A model generated the notes under the pieces. That model saw nothing but the letters and a program-made list of their open reading frames with translations. It searched no databases and was not told the DNA's origin. Positions 38,311 to 46,617 of a stretch of 64,000 nucleotides of DNA are shown here, in pieces (position 1 is the stretch's first letter; the number at the start of each line of letters is the position of its first letter). The DNA comes from Rhizobium etli CFN 42. GTDB lineage: Bacteria; Pseudomonadota; Alphaproteobacteria; Rhizobiales; Rhizobiaceae. The DNA lies in the NCBI RefSeq assembly GCF_000092045.1, contig NC_007761.1, positions 3,165,001-3,229,000 of the forward strand, given 5' to 3'. A program made the position numbers and the translations under genes.

Positions 38311-38811
38311 TCACCATCGGTGGTCGGGCTCCCGTTCGCCCCGAAGCTCGGCGAGGCGGCGATGTGTCGCCTCCGTCGTACCCTCAGGCAGGCTGTCGAG
38401 CGAAAAGAACCCGCTGTCGGAGATCTCCCAGTCCGGCGGCCGCGGCGCCGTCTGCTCGACGGTCACCCGGTAGAACACGACATGGTCGCGCCGGGTGGTC
38501 GTGGTGTTGAAATAGACCTGGACCAGCTGCGGTCTGCCGATGATCCTGAGGTTACCCTCCTCCCGCAGCTCCTTGACCAGCGCTTCTTCGGCCGTCTCGT
38601 TGCGCTCCAGCCCGCCGCCGGGCATATGCCAGCCGCCGACATAGCTGTGGCGCACGAGGAAAATCCGCCCGTTCTTATCGAAGCAGGCGGCCCTGACGCC
38701 CATCGTCATTCCGCGGGCGAAGGAGAAATAGACATGCAGGAGGCGTAGCGCCAGCCTGATGTGAGGGGGCCGCTTCTCTTTATCCACTATCGTTCCGTTT
38801 CGGCTCTTCAT
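38311..38811 (-). CDS. Nudix hydrolase
   Basis: 166 residues from ATG 38811. The Nudix box GGGLERNETAEEALVKELRE-EGNL is present, with Lys and Asn at two usually Arg/Gly positions. GVRAACFDKNGRIFLVRHSYVGGWHMPGG leads into it. The substrate is not predictable. Convergent with the GST, divergent from the metallophosphoesterase. Confidence 0.85.
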   Translation of the reverse strand: MKSRNGTIVDKEKRPPHIRLALRLLHVYFSFARGMTMGVRAACFDKNGRIFLVRHSYVGGWHMPGGGLERNETAEEALVKELREEGNLRIIGRPQLVQVYFNTTTTRRDHVVFYRVTVEQTAPRPPDWEISDSGFFSLDSLPEGTTEATHRRLAELRGEREPDHRW

Positions 38812-38860
38812 CGCGCCGGATGTGTTTGATTTGTCAATAAGCTGGTCTATGTCTCGTAAC

Positions 38861-39769
38861 ATGTTCAAGCTCGCGCATATTTCCGACGTCCACCTCGGAC
38901 CACTGCCCCGTCTTTCCATTCAAGAGCTATTTTCCAAACGCATAACCGGCTTTGTGAACTGGCATCGAAATCGACGCAAGCACCTTTTCGCCAGCACGCT
39001 GGATCTGCTGCTCGATGATATCCGCACTCATCGGGCCGATCACTTGGCCGTCACCGGCGACCTCGTCAATCTGGCGAGCGGCATCGAGATTCGCGCCGCC
39101 GCCGCCTGGCTGCGCGCGCTCGGCGATCCCGCCGACACCTCGGTCGTTCCCGGCAATCACGACGCCTATGTGCCGGGCGCCTATGAGAAATCGATGCGCG
39201 CCTGGTACGATTATGTCCGCGGCGATCTCGCCCCGCCGCAATGGCAGGAAGACCGCCGCATCTTTCCATATCTGCGTGTCCGCGACAAAGTTGCGATCGT
39301 CGGCTGCTCCACAGCAGTCGCCACGCCCCCCTTCGCCGCATCCGGCTTTTTCAGCGCCCGGCAGGCCCGCGACACGGTGAACATGCTGCGCGCGGCTGGC
39401 GAAGCTGGCCTCTTCCGCGTCGTCATGATCCATCATCCGCCGATCCGCGGCGCCACCGCCTTCCACAAACGCATGATCGGCATCCGTCGCTTCGCGGCCG
39501 TCATTTCGACCGGCGGCGCCGAGCTCGTTCTGCACGGCCACACGCATCTGAACACGCTGCACTGGCTGCGCGGCCAGGTGCAGCCGGTGCCTGTCGTCGG
39601 CATCGCGTCGGCCTCGCAGGGACCGGGCAGCATCAAGCCGCCGGCCGCCTACAACCTCTTCTCCATCGATGGCGCTCCGGGCGCCTGGGAGCTCACCGGC
39701 GAGCGCTTCAGCCTGAACAGGACAGGCGATGCGATGATGCCGGAAAGCGTCGATATTTTCGCGCCTTAG
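38861..39769 (+). CDS. Calcineurin-like metallophosphoesterase
   Basis: 302 residues from ATG 38861 (38849 and 38822 are alternatives). The metal-site motifs are complete: HISDVHLG (DxH), VTGDLVN (GDxxD-like), PGNHDAY (GNHD), VMIHHPP and LHGHTH. No signal peptide, so cytoplasmic. Relatives include cyclic-nucleotide phosphodiesterases and lipid-A UDP hydrolases; substrate unknown. Confidence 0.88.
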   Translation: MFKLAHISDVHLGPLPRLSIQELFSKRITGFVNWHRNRRKHLFASTLDLLLDDIRTHRADHLAVTGDLVNLASGIEIRAAAAWLRALGDPADTSVVPGNHDAYVPGAYEKSMRAWYDYVRGDLAPPQWQEDRRIFPYLRVRDKVAIVGCSTAVATPPFAASGFFSARQARDTVNMLRAAGEAGLFRVVMIHHPPIRGATAFHKRMIGIRRFAAVISTGGAELVLHGHTHLNTLHWLRGQVQPVPVVGIASASQGPGSIKPPAAYNLFSIDGAPGAWELTGERFSLNRTGDAMMPESVDIFAP

Positions 39770-39927
39770 CGCCGACTTCGGACTCTTTTTATGCGGCACT
39801 TGAATCAATTTCGGAAAGTGCTTCGCCACCGTCGCAACATTTGTCATTGAGGCGGCCTACCCTCTTGGTATTTTTACCGGTAAGCGTACAATCCGACCGA
39901 CTGCATCGCCTCAGAATGGAGCCGCCA

Positions 39928-40488
39928 ATGACTTCCCCCTTCCATCGCCTGTGCAGAACAACACTTGCCGCCGGCTTTCTCTTCGGCATGGCGAGCGCCG
40001 CCTTAGCGGTCGGCGACAGCAACGACGACACCAACCCGCCGCCGAAGACCGAGACGACCAAGACCTGCACCGGCGGCAAGGTCTGGGACAAGCAAAGGAA
40101 GGAATGCGTCACCCCGAAGAAGAACAGCTTCAACGATGACGATCTCTATAAGTTCGCCCGCGAATTCGCCTATGCCGGCCAGTATGAGAATGCCATCACC
40201 GTACTCAATCTTGCCCGTAATCAGAACGACCCGCGCATTCTGAACTATCTTGGCTATGCCAACCGCAAGGCCGGCCGCATGGAGCTCGGCATGTCCTATT
40301 ACCGCAAGGCATTGCAGGCGGATGAGAATTATATTCTTGCTCGTTCCTATATGGGCATGGCGCTGGTGGAACAGGGAGACATCCAGGGGGCGCGCGTCCA
40401 GCTCGTTGAGATTCGCGACCGCGGCGGCGAAGACACCTGGGCCTACCGCGCTCTGCTGCAAAGCTTGAACGGTTACAGGACATATTGA
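39928..40488 (+). CDS. Secreted TPR-repeat protein
   Basis: 186 residues from ATG 39928, behind GGAG. A signal peptide ends near ASAALAVGDS. A short region with a CTGGKVWDKQRKECV motif, repeated in many rhizobial secreted proteins, precedes two to three TPR units (YAGQYENAITVLNLARNQND, LNYLGYANRKAGRMELGMSY, LARSYMGMALVEQGD). It lies 184 bases upstream of the sigma factor gene. Function unknown, probably a protein-protein scaffold. Confidence 0.83.
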   Translation: MTSPFHRLCRTTLAAGFLFGMASAALAVGDSNDDTNPPPKTETTKTCTGGKVWDKQRKECVTPKKNSFNDDDLYKFAREFAYAGQYENAITVLNLARNQNDPRILNYLGYANRKAGRMELGMSYYRKALQADENYILARSYMGMALVEQGDIQGARVQLVEIRDRGGEDTWAYRALLQSLNGYRTY

Positions 40489-40504
40489 CGCAAGCTTTGT
40501 GGGC

Positions 40505-40655
40505 TAGATTAGGAAAACCCCTTGGGAAGGGGATAAGATGACCGAATGCTTGCGAAGTGCAGTGGAGTTGCCTCATAAAGCAACTGCATCTCCAGTGCCG
40601 ATAAAGCCGGTTTCGCGTCCGATGGCGAAGCTTTCGTCCGCGAAACCATTGTGAA
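40505..40655. other. Structured intergenic region upstream of the ECF sigma gene
   Basis: Successive hairpins: CCCCTT/AAGGGG at 40518-40532; AGTTGC/GCAACT at 40566-40585; and a nested palindrome, with GGTTTCGCG and CGCGAAACC around CGAAGCTTTCG, at 40609-40648. The first could end TPR gene transcription. The rest may be a regulatory leader or decayed repeat. Confidence 0.4.
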
Positions 40656-40672
40656 TGCTTCTTGGATAGACA

Positions 40673-41182
40673 ATGCGTCAGCCCGCAACGACCATCGACC
40701 TCCGGCGTGATCTCGTCGGCCTTCTGCCCCACCTTCGCCGCTTCGCGATCACGCTCGCGGGCGAAGCGACCGTGGCTGACGAACTTGTCCAAGCCGTCTG
40801 TCTGCGCGCCATTGCGAAGGGGCACCACTGGAATGGCGAGGGCCGACTGGAAAGCTGGATCTACACGCTTGCCCGCCAGCAGTGGACGGAGGACAGCCGC
40901 AAAAGGAAGCCGAAGGCGTCGGCACGCGGCAACATTACCGATATCAGAGAGGCTGCGCGTGAACGCTCGGCCTCGGTCGATCCCGACGCCATCCATCGCA
41001 TGATCGCCGAAATGCCGGACGGCGTTTCCTCGATCTTCCTGCTCGTCGATGTCGAAGGCCACAGCTATCAGCAGGCGGCCGACATCATGGGTATTTCGAC
41101 GGCAAGCGTCGTCTCCCAGCTTGCCACCGCAAGGCTGCATTTCGCCGGACTTGCCGGCACCCACCCCATCCACAGGTACTGA
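40673..41182 (+). CDS. ECF-type RNA polymerase sigma factor
   Basis: 169 residues. Region 2 (LPHLRRFAITLAGEATVADELVQAVCLRAI, WIYTLARQQW) and region 4 (DVEGHSYQQAADIMGISTASVVSQLATARLHF) are both recognisable. No C-terminal extension. It is followed by a candidate anti-sigma factor whose start lies one base after its stop, a typical ECF arrangement. Confidence 0.88.
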   Translation: MRQPATTIDLRRDLVGLLPHLRRFAITLAGEATVADELVQAVCLRAIAKGHHWNGEGRLESWIYTLARQQWTEDSRKRKPKASARGNITDIREAARERSASVDPDAIHRMIAEMPDGVSSIFLLVDVEGHSYQQAADIMGISTASVVSQLATARLHFAGLAGTHPIHRY

Positions 41183-41183
41183 A

Positions 41184-42023
41184 TTGCTCGATCTTAGGAA
41201 ATTGCCGCTCGAAGCCCAGCTCACAGCCCTTCTCGACGGCGAGGTTTCGCCCGAACAGCGGCACGAACTGGAACAGCGCCTGGCAAGCGACGAGAATGCG
41301 CGTCGTCTGCATGAAAAGCTGCGTCATGGCGCCGATTTCGGCCGCCGCCGGCTGGACGATGTCCTGAAGGAGCCGGTGCCGCTCGCCCTCGTCCGCTCGA
41401 TCAAGAGCACGCAGCCACCAAAGACGCCGATCGCCCAGCGCGCCATGCGCCCCCAGGTGAAACTGGCCCCGAGCGGCCCGCAGGCGCTGGCAGCCGCTCT
41501 TATCCTCTTCGTTGTCGGTTGCGGCATCGGCTACTTTGCCGGCACCACCCCGGATGCCGACGAGATCGCCACCACCACTGCCACGGCGCCCGCCAATACC
41601 AACGACTGGCTCAGCGACGTCACCGCCTATCAACGCCTGCTGATCCGCCAGCCCCGTCACCTCGTCGAAGTGCCGGCCTCGCAGGCCGAAGAAATCTCCA
41701 GCTGGCTGACGACCGCCATCGGCGTGCCCTTCCGTGTGCCGGATCTCAGCGCCGAATCCTGGACCTTTCAGGGAGCCCGCGTCATTCTCGGCGACAACCG
41801 CCCCGTCGGTCAGCTCGTCTATTCCAACAGCGACGGCGACATCATCTCCATCTGCTTCCGGAAGGACGCGCAACCGCCTGAGACCGACGACTTCAAGGAA
41901 ACGATCAAGGACGAGATTGGCCTAGTCACCTGGCACAATGCCGGCACCTCCTATGTTCTCGCCGGTCCCTCCGCCGAAGCCGCCCTCGGCCAGCTCGCCA
42001 TGAGGATCGCCACGGCGATTTGA
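41184..42023 (+). CDS. Anti-sigma factor-like membrane protein
   Basis: 279 residues from a TTG at 41184, one base after the sigma stop, chosen because no ATG gives the conserved N-terminus and AGGT lies upstream. The N-terminus (LTALLDGEVSPEQRHELEQRLASDENARRL) is the usual cytoplasmic anti-sigma domain; HCC zinc ligands are absent. One TM helix near 100-118 (LAAALILFVVGCGIGYFAG), then a periplasmic domain. It presumably holds the ECF sigma at the membrane. Confidence 0.8.
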   Translation: MLDLRKLPLEAQLTALLDGEVSPEQRHELEQRLASDENARRLHEKLRHGADFGRRRLDDVLKEPVPLALVRSIKSTQPPKTPIAQRAMRPQVKLAPSGPQALAAALILFVVGCGIGYFAGTTPDADEIATTTATAPANTNDWLSDVTAYQRLLIRQPRHLVEVPASQAEEISSWLTTAIGVPFRVPDLSAESWTFQGARVILGDNRPVGQLVYSNSDGDIISICFRKDAQPPETDDFKETIKDEIGLVTWHNAGTSYVLAGPSAEAALGQLAMRIATAI

Positions 42024-42365
42024 TCGGCAGGTCGTCGGCAGCTCGACGATTTGGACGCGATAAGAAAATCAACCACCAGCGCCAGCCGCCCCTCATCCGC
42101 CTGCGGGCACCTTCTCCCCACGGCACTGGAGAGAAGAGATATGCCGCAACGTCTCGCTTCCTCTCATTCGCAAGAGGGCGCCGAGAGGCGGTAGGCCACT
42201 ACTCACTCCCTCTTCTGCCCAGCGAGGGTGGCCCGCAGAGTCGGTTGACGGGGCCACACGGCACATCTTTCATTGCTTTCGCGTGCGCTCAGCGAAGACG
42301 CCAGCGAAGCCAACCTAATCGCCAGGTCGCGCCGTACCAAAACGATCGCGACCTGAACCAATCAA
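42024..42365. repeat. Intergenic region with paired palindromic repeats
   Basis: A copy of the rhizobial CCCTCATCCGCCTGCGGG-CACCTTCTCCCC repeat lies at 42088-42137, and a diverged inverted copy near 42208-42265 (CTTCTGCCCAGCGAGGGTGG, ending GGGGCCACACGG). Together they make a composite of about 180 bp. No gene is evident here. Confidence 0.6.
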
Positions 42366-44084
42366 TCAAGCCTTACCGGCCTTCACTTCGAGTACCCGGT
42401 TGGCCGCCGAGACGATCGCTTCCAGTGATGCCGCGACGATGTTGGTATTGATGCCGGCGCCGAAGAGTTTGCCGCCGGGATAGGAGGTCTCGACATAGGA
42501 GATCGCTGCCGCGTTGGAGCCATGCTGCAGTGAATGTTCGGAATAATCCTCCACCGACATCTCGATGCCGAGATAATGCGACAGTGCATTGATGAAGCCG
42601 TCGATCGGGCCGTTGCCGCGCCCTTCGATGCGCTTAATCTCGCCATGGTCGGTGATTTCAGCTGCAACGATCCGCTGGCCCTTGCGCTCTGTGTCGGGAT
42701 AGGTGTGGTGGTCGACGAACTTGAGGCGCGCCTCGGGCTGCGTCACGTAACGCTCGATGAAGCGGTCGTAGATGCGCTTCGAGGGAAGTTCCTTGCCCTC
42801 GACGTCGGTGATGCGCTGGATGTCTTCACGGAACTCGACCTGCAGGTTGCGCGGCAGGTTGAGCCCGTAATCCTGCTGCAGGATATAGGCGATGCCGCCT
42901 TTGCCGGACTGCGAGTTGATGCGGATGATCGCCTCGTAGGAACGGCCAACATCGCGCGGATCAATCGGCAGGTACGGTACTTCCCACACCGGATGATTGG
43001 CGACCTGCGCGGCTTTCATGCCCTTGTTGATCGCATCCTGATGCGAACCGGAGAAAGCGGTGTAGACCAGCTCCCCGACATAAGGGTGACGCTCGGCAAT
43101 CGCCATCTGGTTCGAATATTCGAACACTTCCTTGATGCGCTCGATATTCGAGCAGTCGATCCCGGGATCGACGCCCTGCGTGAACATGTTGAGCGCCATT
43201 GTCACGACGTCGACATTGCCGGTGCGCTCGCCATTGCCGAACAGCGTGCCTTCGACGCGGTCGGCGCCTGCCAGCAAGGCCAGTTCGGCGGCGGCGATGC
43301 CGGTGCCGCGGTCGTTATGCGGATGCAGCGAGACGATCAGGTTCTCACGATTGTCGAGATTGCGGCACATCCATTCAATCTGGTCGGCATAGACGTTCGG
43401 CGTCGCCATCTCGACGGTGGACGGCAGGTTGATGATGAGCTTGTTGTCCGGCGTCGGCTTCACCACCTCGATGACGGCGTTGCAGATCTCCAGCGCCACT
43501 TCCAGCTCGGTGCCGGTGAAGCTCTCGGGAGAATATTCAAAACGATAGCCGCCGCCGGCCTTGGCCGCCATGTCTGTGATCATCTTGGCGGCGTCGACGG
43601 CGATCTGTTTGATGCCCTGCACATCCTTGGCGAAGACGACGCGGCGCTGCAGCTCACTGGTCGAATTGTAGAAATGCACGATCGGACGGTTTGCGCCTTC
43701 CAGCGCTTCAAAGGTACGGGTAATCAGTTCCGGGCGGCATTGCACCAGCACTTGCAGCGAGACGTCGGCGGGCACGTTGCCCTCTTCCACGCACCAGCGA
43801 GCAAAATCGAAATCCGTTTGCGAGGCCGAGGGGAAGCCGATCTCGATTTCCTGGAAACCCATCTCCAGCAGCAGATGGAACATGCGGGCCTTGCGGTCGT
43901 GCCCCATCGGATCGATCAGTGCCTGATTGCCGTCGCGCAGGTCAACCGAACACCAGATCGGAGCCTTGGTGATGGTCTTCATCGGCCAGGTCCGGTCGGG
44001 AATGTTCACTTGCGGATAAGGACGGTATTTCACCGCGGCATCGGGCATGCCTTTTGCGGAGGATCGGCTGGTGGTGTTGTCCAT
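42366..44084 (-). CDS. leuA: 2-isopropylmalate synthase
   Basis: 572 residues, the fungal-like long (type 2) form. It condenses 2-oxoisovalerate with acetyl-CoA, the first step of leucine synthesis. SVDLRDGNQALIDPM is the catalytic barrel start, and LHPHNDRGTG the metal-binding strand. The C-terminal region (GRGNGPIDGFINAL, QHGSNAAAISYVE) is the LeuA regulatory domain for feedback by leucine. GAGGAGA precedes ATG 44084. A Leu-rich leader ORF lies upstream. Confidence 0.96.
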   Translation of the reverse strand: MDNTTSRSSAKGMPDAAVKYRPYPQVNIPDRTWPMKTITKAPIWCSVDLRDGNQALIDPMGHDRKARMFHLLLEMGFQEIEIGFPSASQTDFDFARWCVEEGNVPADVSLQVLVQCRPELITRTFEALEGANRPIVHFYNSTSELQRRVVFAKDVQGIKQIAVDAAKMITDMAAKAGGGYRFEYSPESFTGTELEVALEICNAVIEVVKPTPDNKLIINLPSTVEMATPNVYADQIEWMCRNLDNRENLIVSLHPHNDRGTGIAAAELALLAGADRVEGTLFGNGERTGNVDVVTMALNMFTQGVDPGIDCSNIERIKEVFEYSNQMAIAERHPYVGELVYTAFSGSHQDAINKGMKAAQVANHPVWEVPYLPIDPRDVGRSYEAIIRINSQSGKGGIAYILQQDYGLNLPRNLQVEFREDIQRITDVEGKELPSKRIYDRFIERYVTQPEARLKFVDHHTYPDTERKGQRIVAAEITDHGEIKRIEGRGNGPIDGFINALSHYLGIEMSVEDYSEHSLQHGSNAAAISYVETSYPGGKLFGAGINTNIVAASLEAIVSAANRVLEVKAGKA

Positions 44085-44237
44085 TGTCTTATCTCCTCGT
44101 CCGGCATTTGCCCCGCCTCTTAGCCGATCGCACCGGGCTTGGCGACAAACAAATGCGGACCTTCGGTCATTGGGTCAATTTTGAAAGTGAGTCGCGAGGA
44201 GCGATGGCCGGGCGGGCTTTCGGCCGCCGGGCGCTCC

Positions 44238-44363
44238 TCAAAGGACCCGGCAACCGCGCGTAAGGCCGAGGAGAAGAAGCGAGGTCAGGGCGCGCGAGCT
44301 GTCACGCAGGGCGATGCGGCCGCGTGCAATTGTATCGGAAATCTTGGCGCCAGAGGTCTTCAT
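44238..44363 (-). CDS. leuL: Candidate leucine leader peptide
   Basis: 41 codons from ATG 44363 to TGA 44238. Codons 29-34 read Leu-Leu-Leu-Leu-Gly-Leu (CTT CTT CTC CTC GGC CTT), and the last sense codon is also Leu. The stop lies at the base of a stem-loop and 150 bases ahead of leuA. The promoter -10 ends 7 bases before the ATG, so the transcript would begin at or next to the AUG, like the leaderless trpL of Sinorhizobium. No ribosome-binding site is visible. The position and Leu cluster argue for a leader peptide; the name is inferred. Confidence 0.6.
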   Translation of the reverse strand: MKTSGAKISDTIARGRIALRDSSRALTSLLLLGLTRGCRVL

Positions 44364-44370
44364 TGCCGCG

Positions 44371-44399
44371 CTTATAGCCTTGCGCAGCGAAACTGGCAA
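44371..44399 (-). promoter_or_regulatory. Candidate leuL-leuA promoter
   Basis: Minus strand TTGCCA (44394-44399) and TATAAG (44371-44376), spacer exactly 17. Good sigma-70 match, located just downstream of the benE-like stop. Confidence 0.6.
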
Positions 44400-44421
44400 G
44401 CCCTTGCGCTCCCGGCTCGCT

Positions 44422-45621
44422 TTACCTCTGCTGAGCGCGCTCTTTCGACATCTTCACCAGCCGCGACAGCGCCAGCATCAGCCCGCCGGCAATCAATCCC
44501 CAGAAGGCGCCTGAAATGCCGCCGAAGGATACGCCGGATGCGGTGACGAGGAAGGTGATCGCCGCCGCCTCGCGTGACTCCGGCGCCTGGAACGCCGACA
44601 TTGCCGAGGACGAGAAGGCGCCGACCAGAGCCAGCCCCGCCACCGCTTGGATCAGAACGGGCGGCGCCAAAGCGACGAAGGCCGTCACCGCTCCGGCAAG
44701 CAGCCCGAGGATCACATAACCGACGCCGGCAATCAGCGATGCCCAATAGCGCCGCTTGGGATCGGCATGCGCATCCTGGCCGGCGCACATTGCAGCGGTG
44801 ATCGCCGCCAGGTTGACGGCGTGGCCGCCCAAAGGCGCCGACAGCAACGAAAAGAAGCCGGTGACGGCAAAAAGGGGACCTGGCTTCGGATCGTAGTGAT
44901 TGACCTTTAGAACGGCGATGCCGGGGATGTTCTGCGAAGCCATGGTCACGATAAAAAGCGGCAGCGCGATCGAGATGAAGGCAGCAAGGTTGAATACCGG
45001 CCGCACGAATTCCGCGGCCGGTACCAGCGATCTTTCGAGCGAGGCGAAGGCGCCGCCGGGAATGTCGACACCGAAGGCGAGCACCAGCACGAAGGCTGCC
45101 AGCGCGGCCGGCACCGCCCAGAGCCGCTTGAAGGCGCCGACGACGATCCAGGAAATGACGATTGGCAGACCGAGCAGCGGATTGAAGCCGATCGCCTTCA
45201 CCGGCGCAAAGCAGAGACCGATCAGCACGCCTGATAGCATCGCATTAGCGAGCGGTGCTGGAATGGCGGCCACCGCCCGGCCGAGCGGCTTGAACAACCC
45301 GGCAATGACGATCAGCATGGCGCAGATCAGGAATGCGCCGACCGCTGCATTGAAGCCGCCCTCGATCGCGCCCGTGCTTGCGAGCAGCGCTGCCCCCGGC
45401 GTCGACCAGGCGATGCTGATCGGCAATCGGGTGACGGCGCTGAGCACGATCGCGCAGACGCCCATGGAGATCGACAAGGCCATCAGCCCGGAAGCCGCCT
45501 GCGCTTCCGTCGCACCCACTGCCTGCAGCCCGTGCAGCACGACGGCAAAAGAGCTGGCGGAGCCGACGAAAGCGGTAAGCAGCCCCATGAACAGGGCCTG
45601 GACGGAAAAATCTTTGAGCAT
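44422..45621 (-). CDS. BenE-family benzoate/H+ symporter-like transporter
   Basis: 399 residues from ATG 45621; an ATG at 45651 would add 10. About twelve hydrophobic segments; PISIAWSTPGAALLAS and the GGHAVNLAAITAAMCAGQDAHAD segment match BenE. Family members import benzoate with protons. No benzoate-degradation genes are near, so the true substrate is uncertain. Confidence 0.87.
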   Translation of the reverse strand: MLKDFSVQALFMGLLTAFVGSASSFAVVLHGLQAVGATEAQAASGLMALSISMGVCAIVLSAVTRLPISIAWSTPGAALLASTGAIEGGFNAAVGAFLICAMLIVIAGLFKPLGRAVAAIPAPLANAMLSGVLIGLCFAPVKAIGFNPLLGLPIVISWIVVGAFKRLWAVPAALAAFVLVLAFGVDIPGGAFASLERSLVPAAEFVRPVFNLAAFISIALPLFIVTMASQNIPGIAVLKVNHYDPKPGPLFAVTGFFSLLSAPLGGHAVNLAAITAAMCAGQDAHADPKRRYWASLIAGVGYVILGLLAGAVTAFVALAPPVLIQAVAGLALVGAFSSSAMSAFQAPESREAAAITFLVTASGVSFGGISGAFWGLIAGGLMLALSRLVKMSKERAQQR

Positions 45622-45740
45622 GGCGGACTCTGAGCTGCGGGAATGGCGCATGGAGCATGATGGCTACCGCCCGCGCAAGTCCAGATTGAGAGCTTTCCGT
45701 CCAGCTCTAGCGGTCGATGACCGCAAGCGCCGTCCGAAAG

Positions 45741-45780
45741 CAAAAACGCCCTTGCCTGCTGTCGGCAGGCAAGGGCGTCT
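45741..45780 (-). terminator. clpP terminator
   Basis: A 14-bp stem ACGCCCTTGCCTGC / GCAGGCAAGGGCGT (45746-45778) with a TTTTTG tail on the minus strand. Lies 22 bases after the clpP-like stop. Confidence 0.85.
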
Positions 45781-45801
45781 TGAAGGCTTCGGTCGAAAAA
45801 C

Positions 45802-46386
45802 TCAGATGTCGGCTTGCGACGTCACGATGCGCGAGACAAGACCGTAGTCCTTCGCCTCTTCGGCCGAGAGCCAATAATCGCGATCCGTGTCCTTGGCGAT
45901 CTTCTCGAGCGGCTGGCCGGTGGCCTCCGCCATGATCTTGTTCAAGCGCTCGTTCATCTTGATGATTTCACGTGCCTGGATCTCGATGTCGGATGCCATG
46001 CCGCGCGTGCCGCCCGATGGCTGGTGCAGCAGGAAGCGCGTGTTCGGCAGGCACAGGCGTCTTTCCCTCGGAGCCGCGACATAGATCAGCGCGCCGGCCG
46101 AAGCGACCCAGCCGGTACCGATCATCCAGACCTTCGGCTTTATGAACTTGACCATGTCATGGATGGAGTCGCCGGATTCGACGTGGCCGCCGGGCGAATT
46201 GACATAGATGCGAATGTCTTCGTCGCTGGCCGCCGCAAGTGCGACAAGCTGCGAGCAGACCTTCTGCGCCAGTTCCTGGTTGATCGGTCCATAGATGAAG
46301 ATCGAACGCGACTTGAAAAGATTCGCCTCCGTTTCCTTGCCGAGCGGCAGTTCCTTCGTCTTGTCGTCCTGTTCTTCGTCGTTCAT
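45802..46386 (-). CDS. clpP: ClpP-family protease subunit (paralogue)
   Basis: 194 residues from ATG 46386, behind GAGAGG. The catalytic triad can be placed: Ser in [10 protein letters not shown], His in LLHQPSGG and Asp in [17 protein letters not shown]. The Ser context differs from the canonical AASMGA of housekeeping ClpP, and the Asp region is otherwise typical. No clpX or clpA is adjacent. Rhizobia carry several ClpP copies; this is probably a secondary one. Confidence 0.88.
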   Translation of the reverse strand: MNDEEQDDKTKELPLGKETEANLFKSRSIFIYGPINQELAQKVCSQLVALAAASDEDIRIYVNSPGGHVESGDSIHDMVKFIKPKVWMIGTGWVASAGALIYVAAPRERRLCLPNTRFLLHQPSGGTRGMASDIEIQAREIIKMNERLNKIMAEATGQPLEKIAKDTDRDYWLSAEEAKDYGLVSRIVTSQADI

Positions 46387-46617
46387 TCGAACCTCTCGGA
46401 GATGAATTCGGGTTCCTCGCACATAGTGCGACTCAATGCCTAAAACAATGCGGGAAAAACACAAGGCACCGAAGCGGTGGAGATATCCTTAAGAAGCCAC
46501 GCGCCGTTCCGCAAGCCTTACTGAAATGTAACGGTGGAAGGCTTTGAAAAGCCGGAATCGGTTCCTACCTCACCTCTCACATGGCAACCGCCATACGAGA
46601 TCAACAGGAGACCGGAC

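Larger units (their letters stand above)
44092..44399 (-). promoter_or_regulatory. Candidate leuA leader/attenuation region
   Basis: A promoter (44371-44399), a leader ORF (44238-44363), a strong stem-loop right after its stop (GAGGAGCG with CGCTCCTC, 44193-44241) and a second hairpin just upstream of the leuA ribosome-binding site (GTCCGCATTTG with CAAATGCCGGAC, about 44101-44160) occur in order. The Leu-codon run contains TCTCCTCG (44267-44274 complement), an exact 8-base complement of the leuA site CGAGGAGA (44092-44099). No U-run follows the first stem. Confidence 0.6.

Noticed and set aside
39241..39927. N-terminal extension of the TPR gene frame
   Set aside because: It overlaps the metallophosphoesterase gene; the signal peptide begins at 39928.
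42534..44123. 529-codon plus-strand frame opposite leuA
   Set aside because: Antisense shadow of leuA, with no recognisable protein motif.
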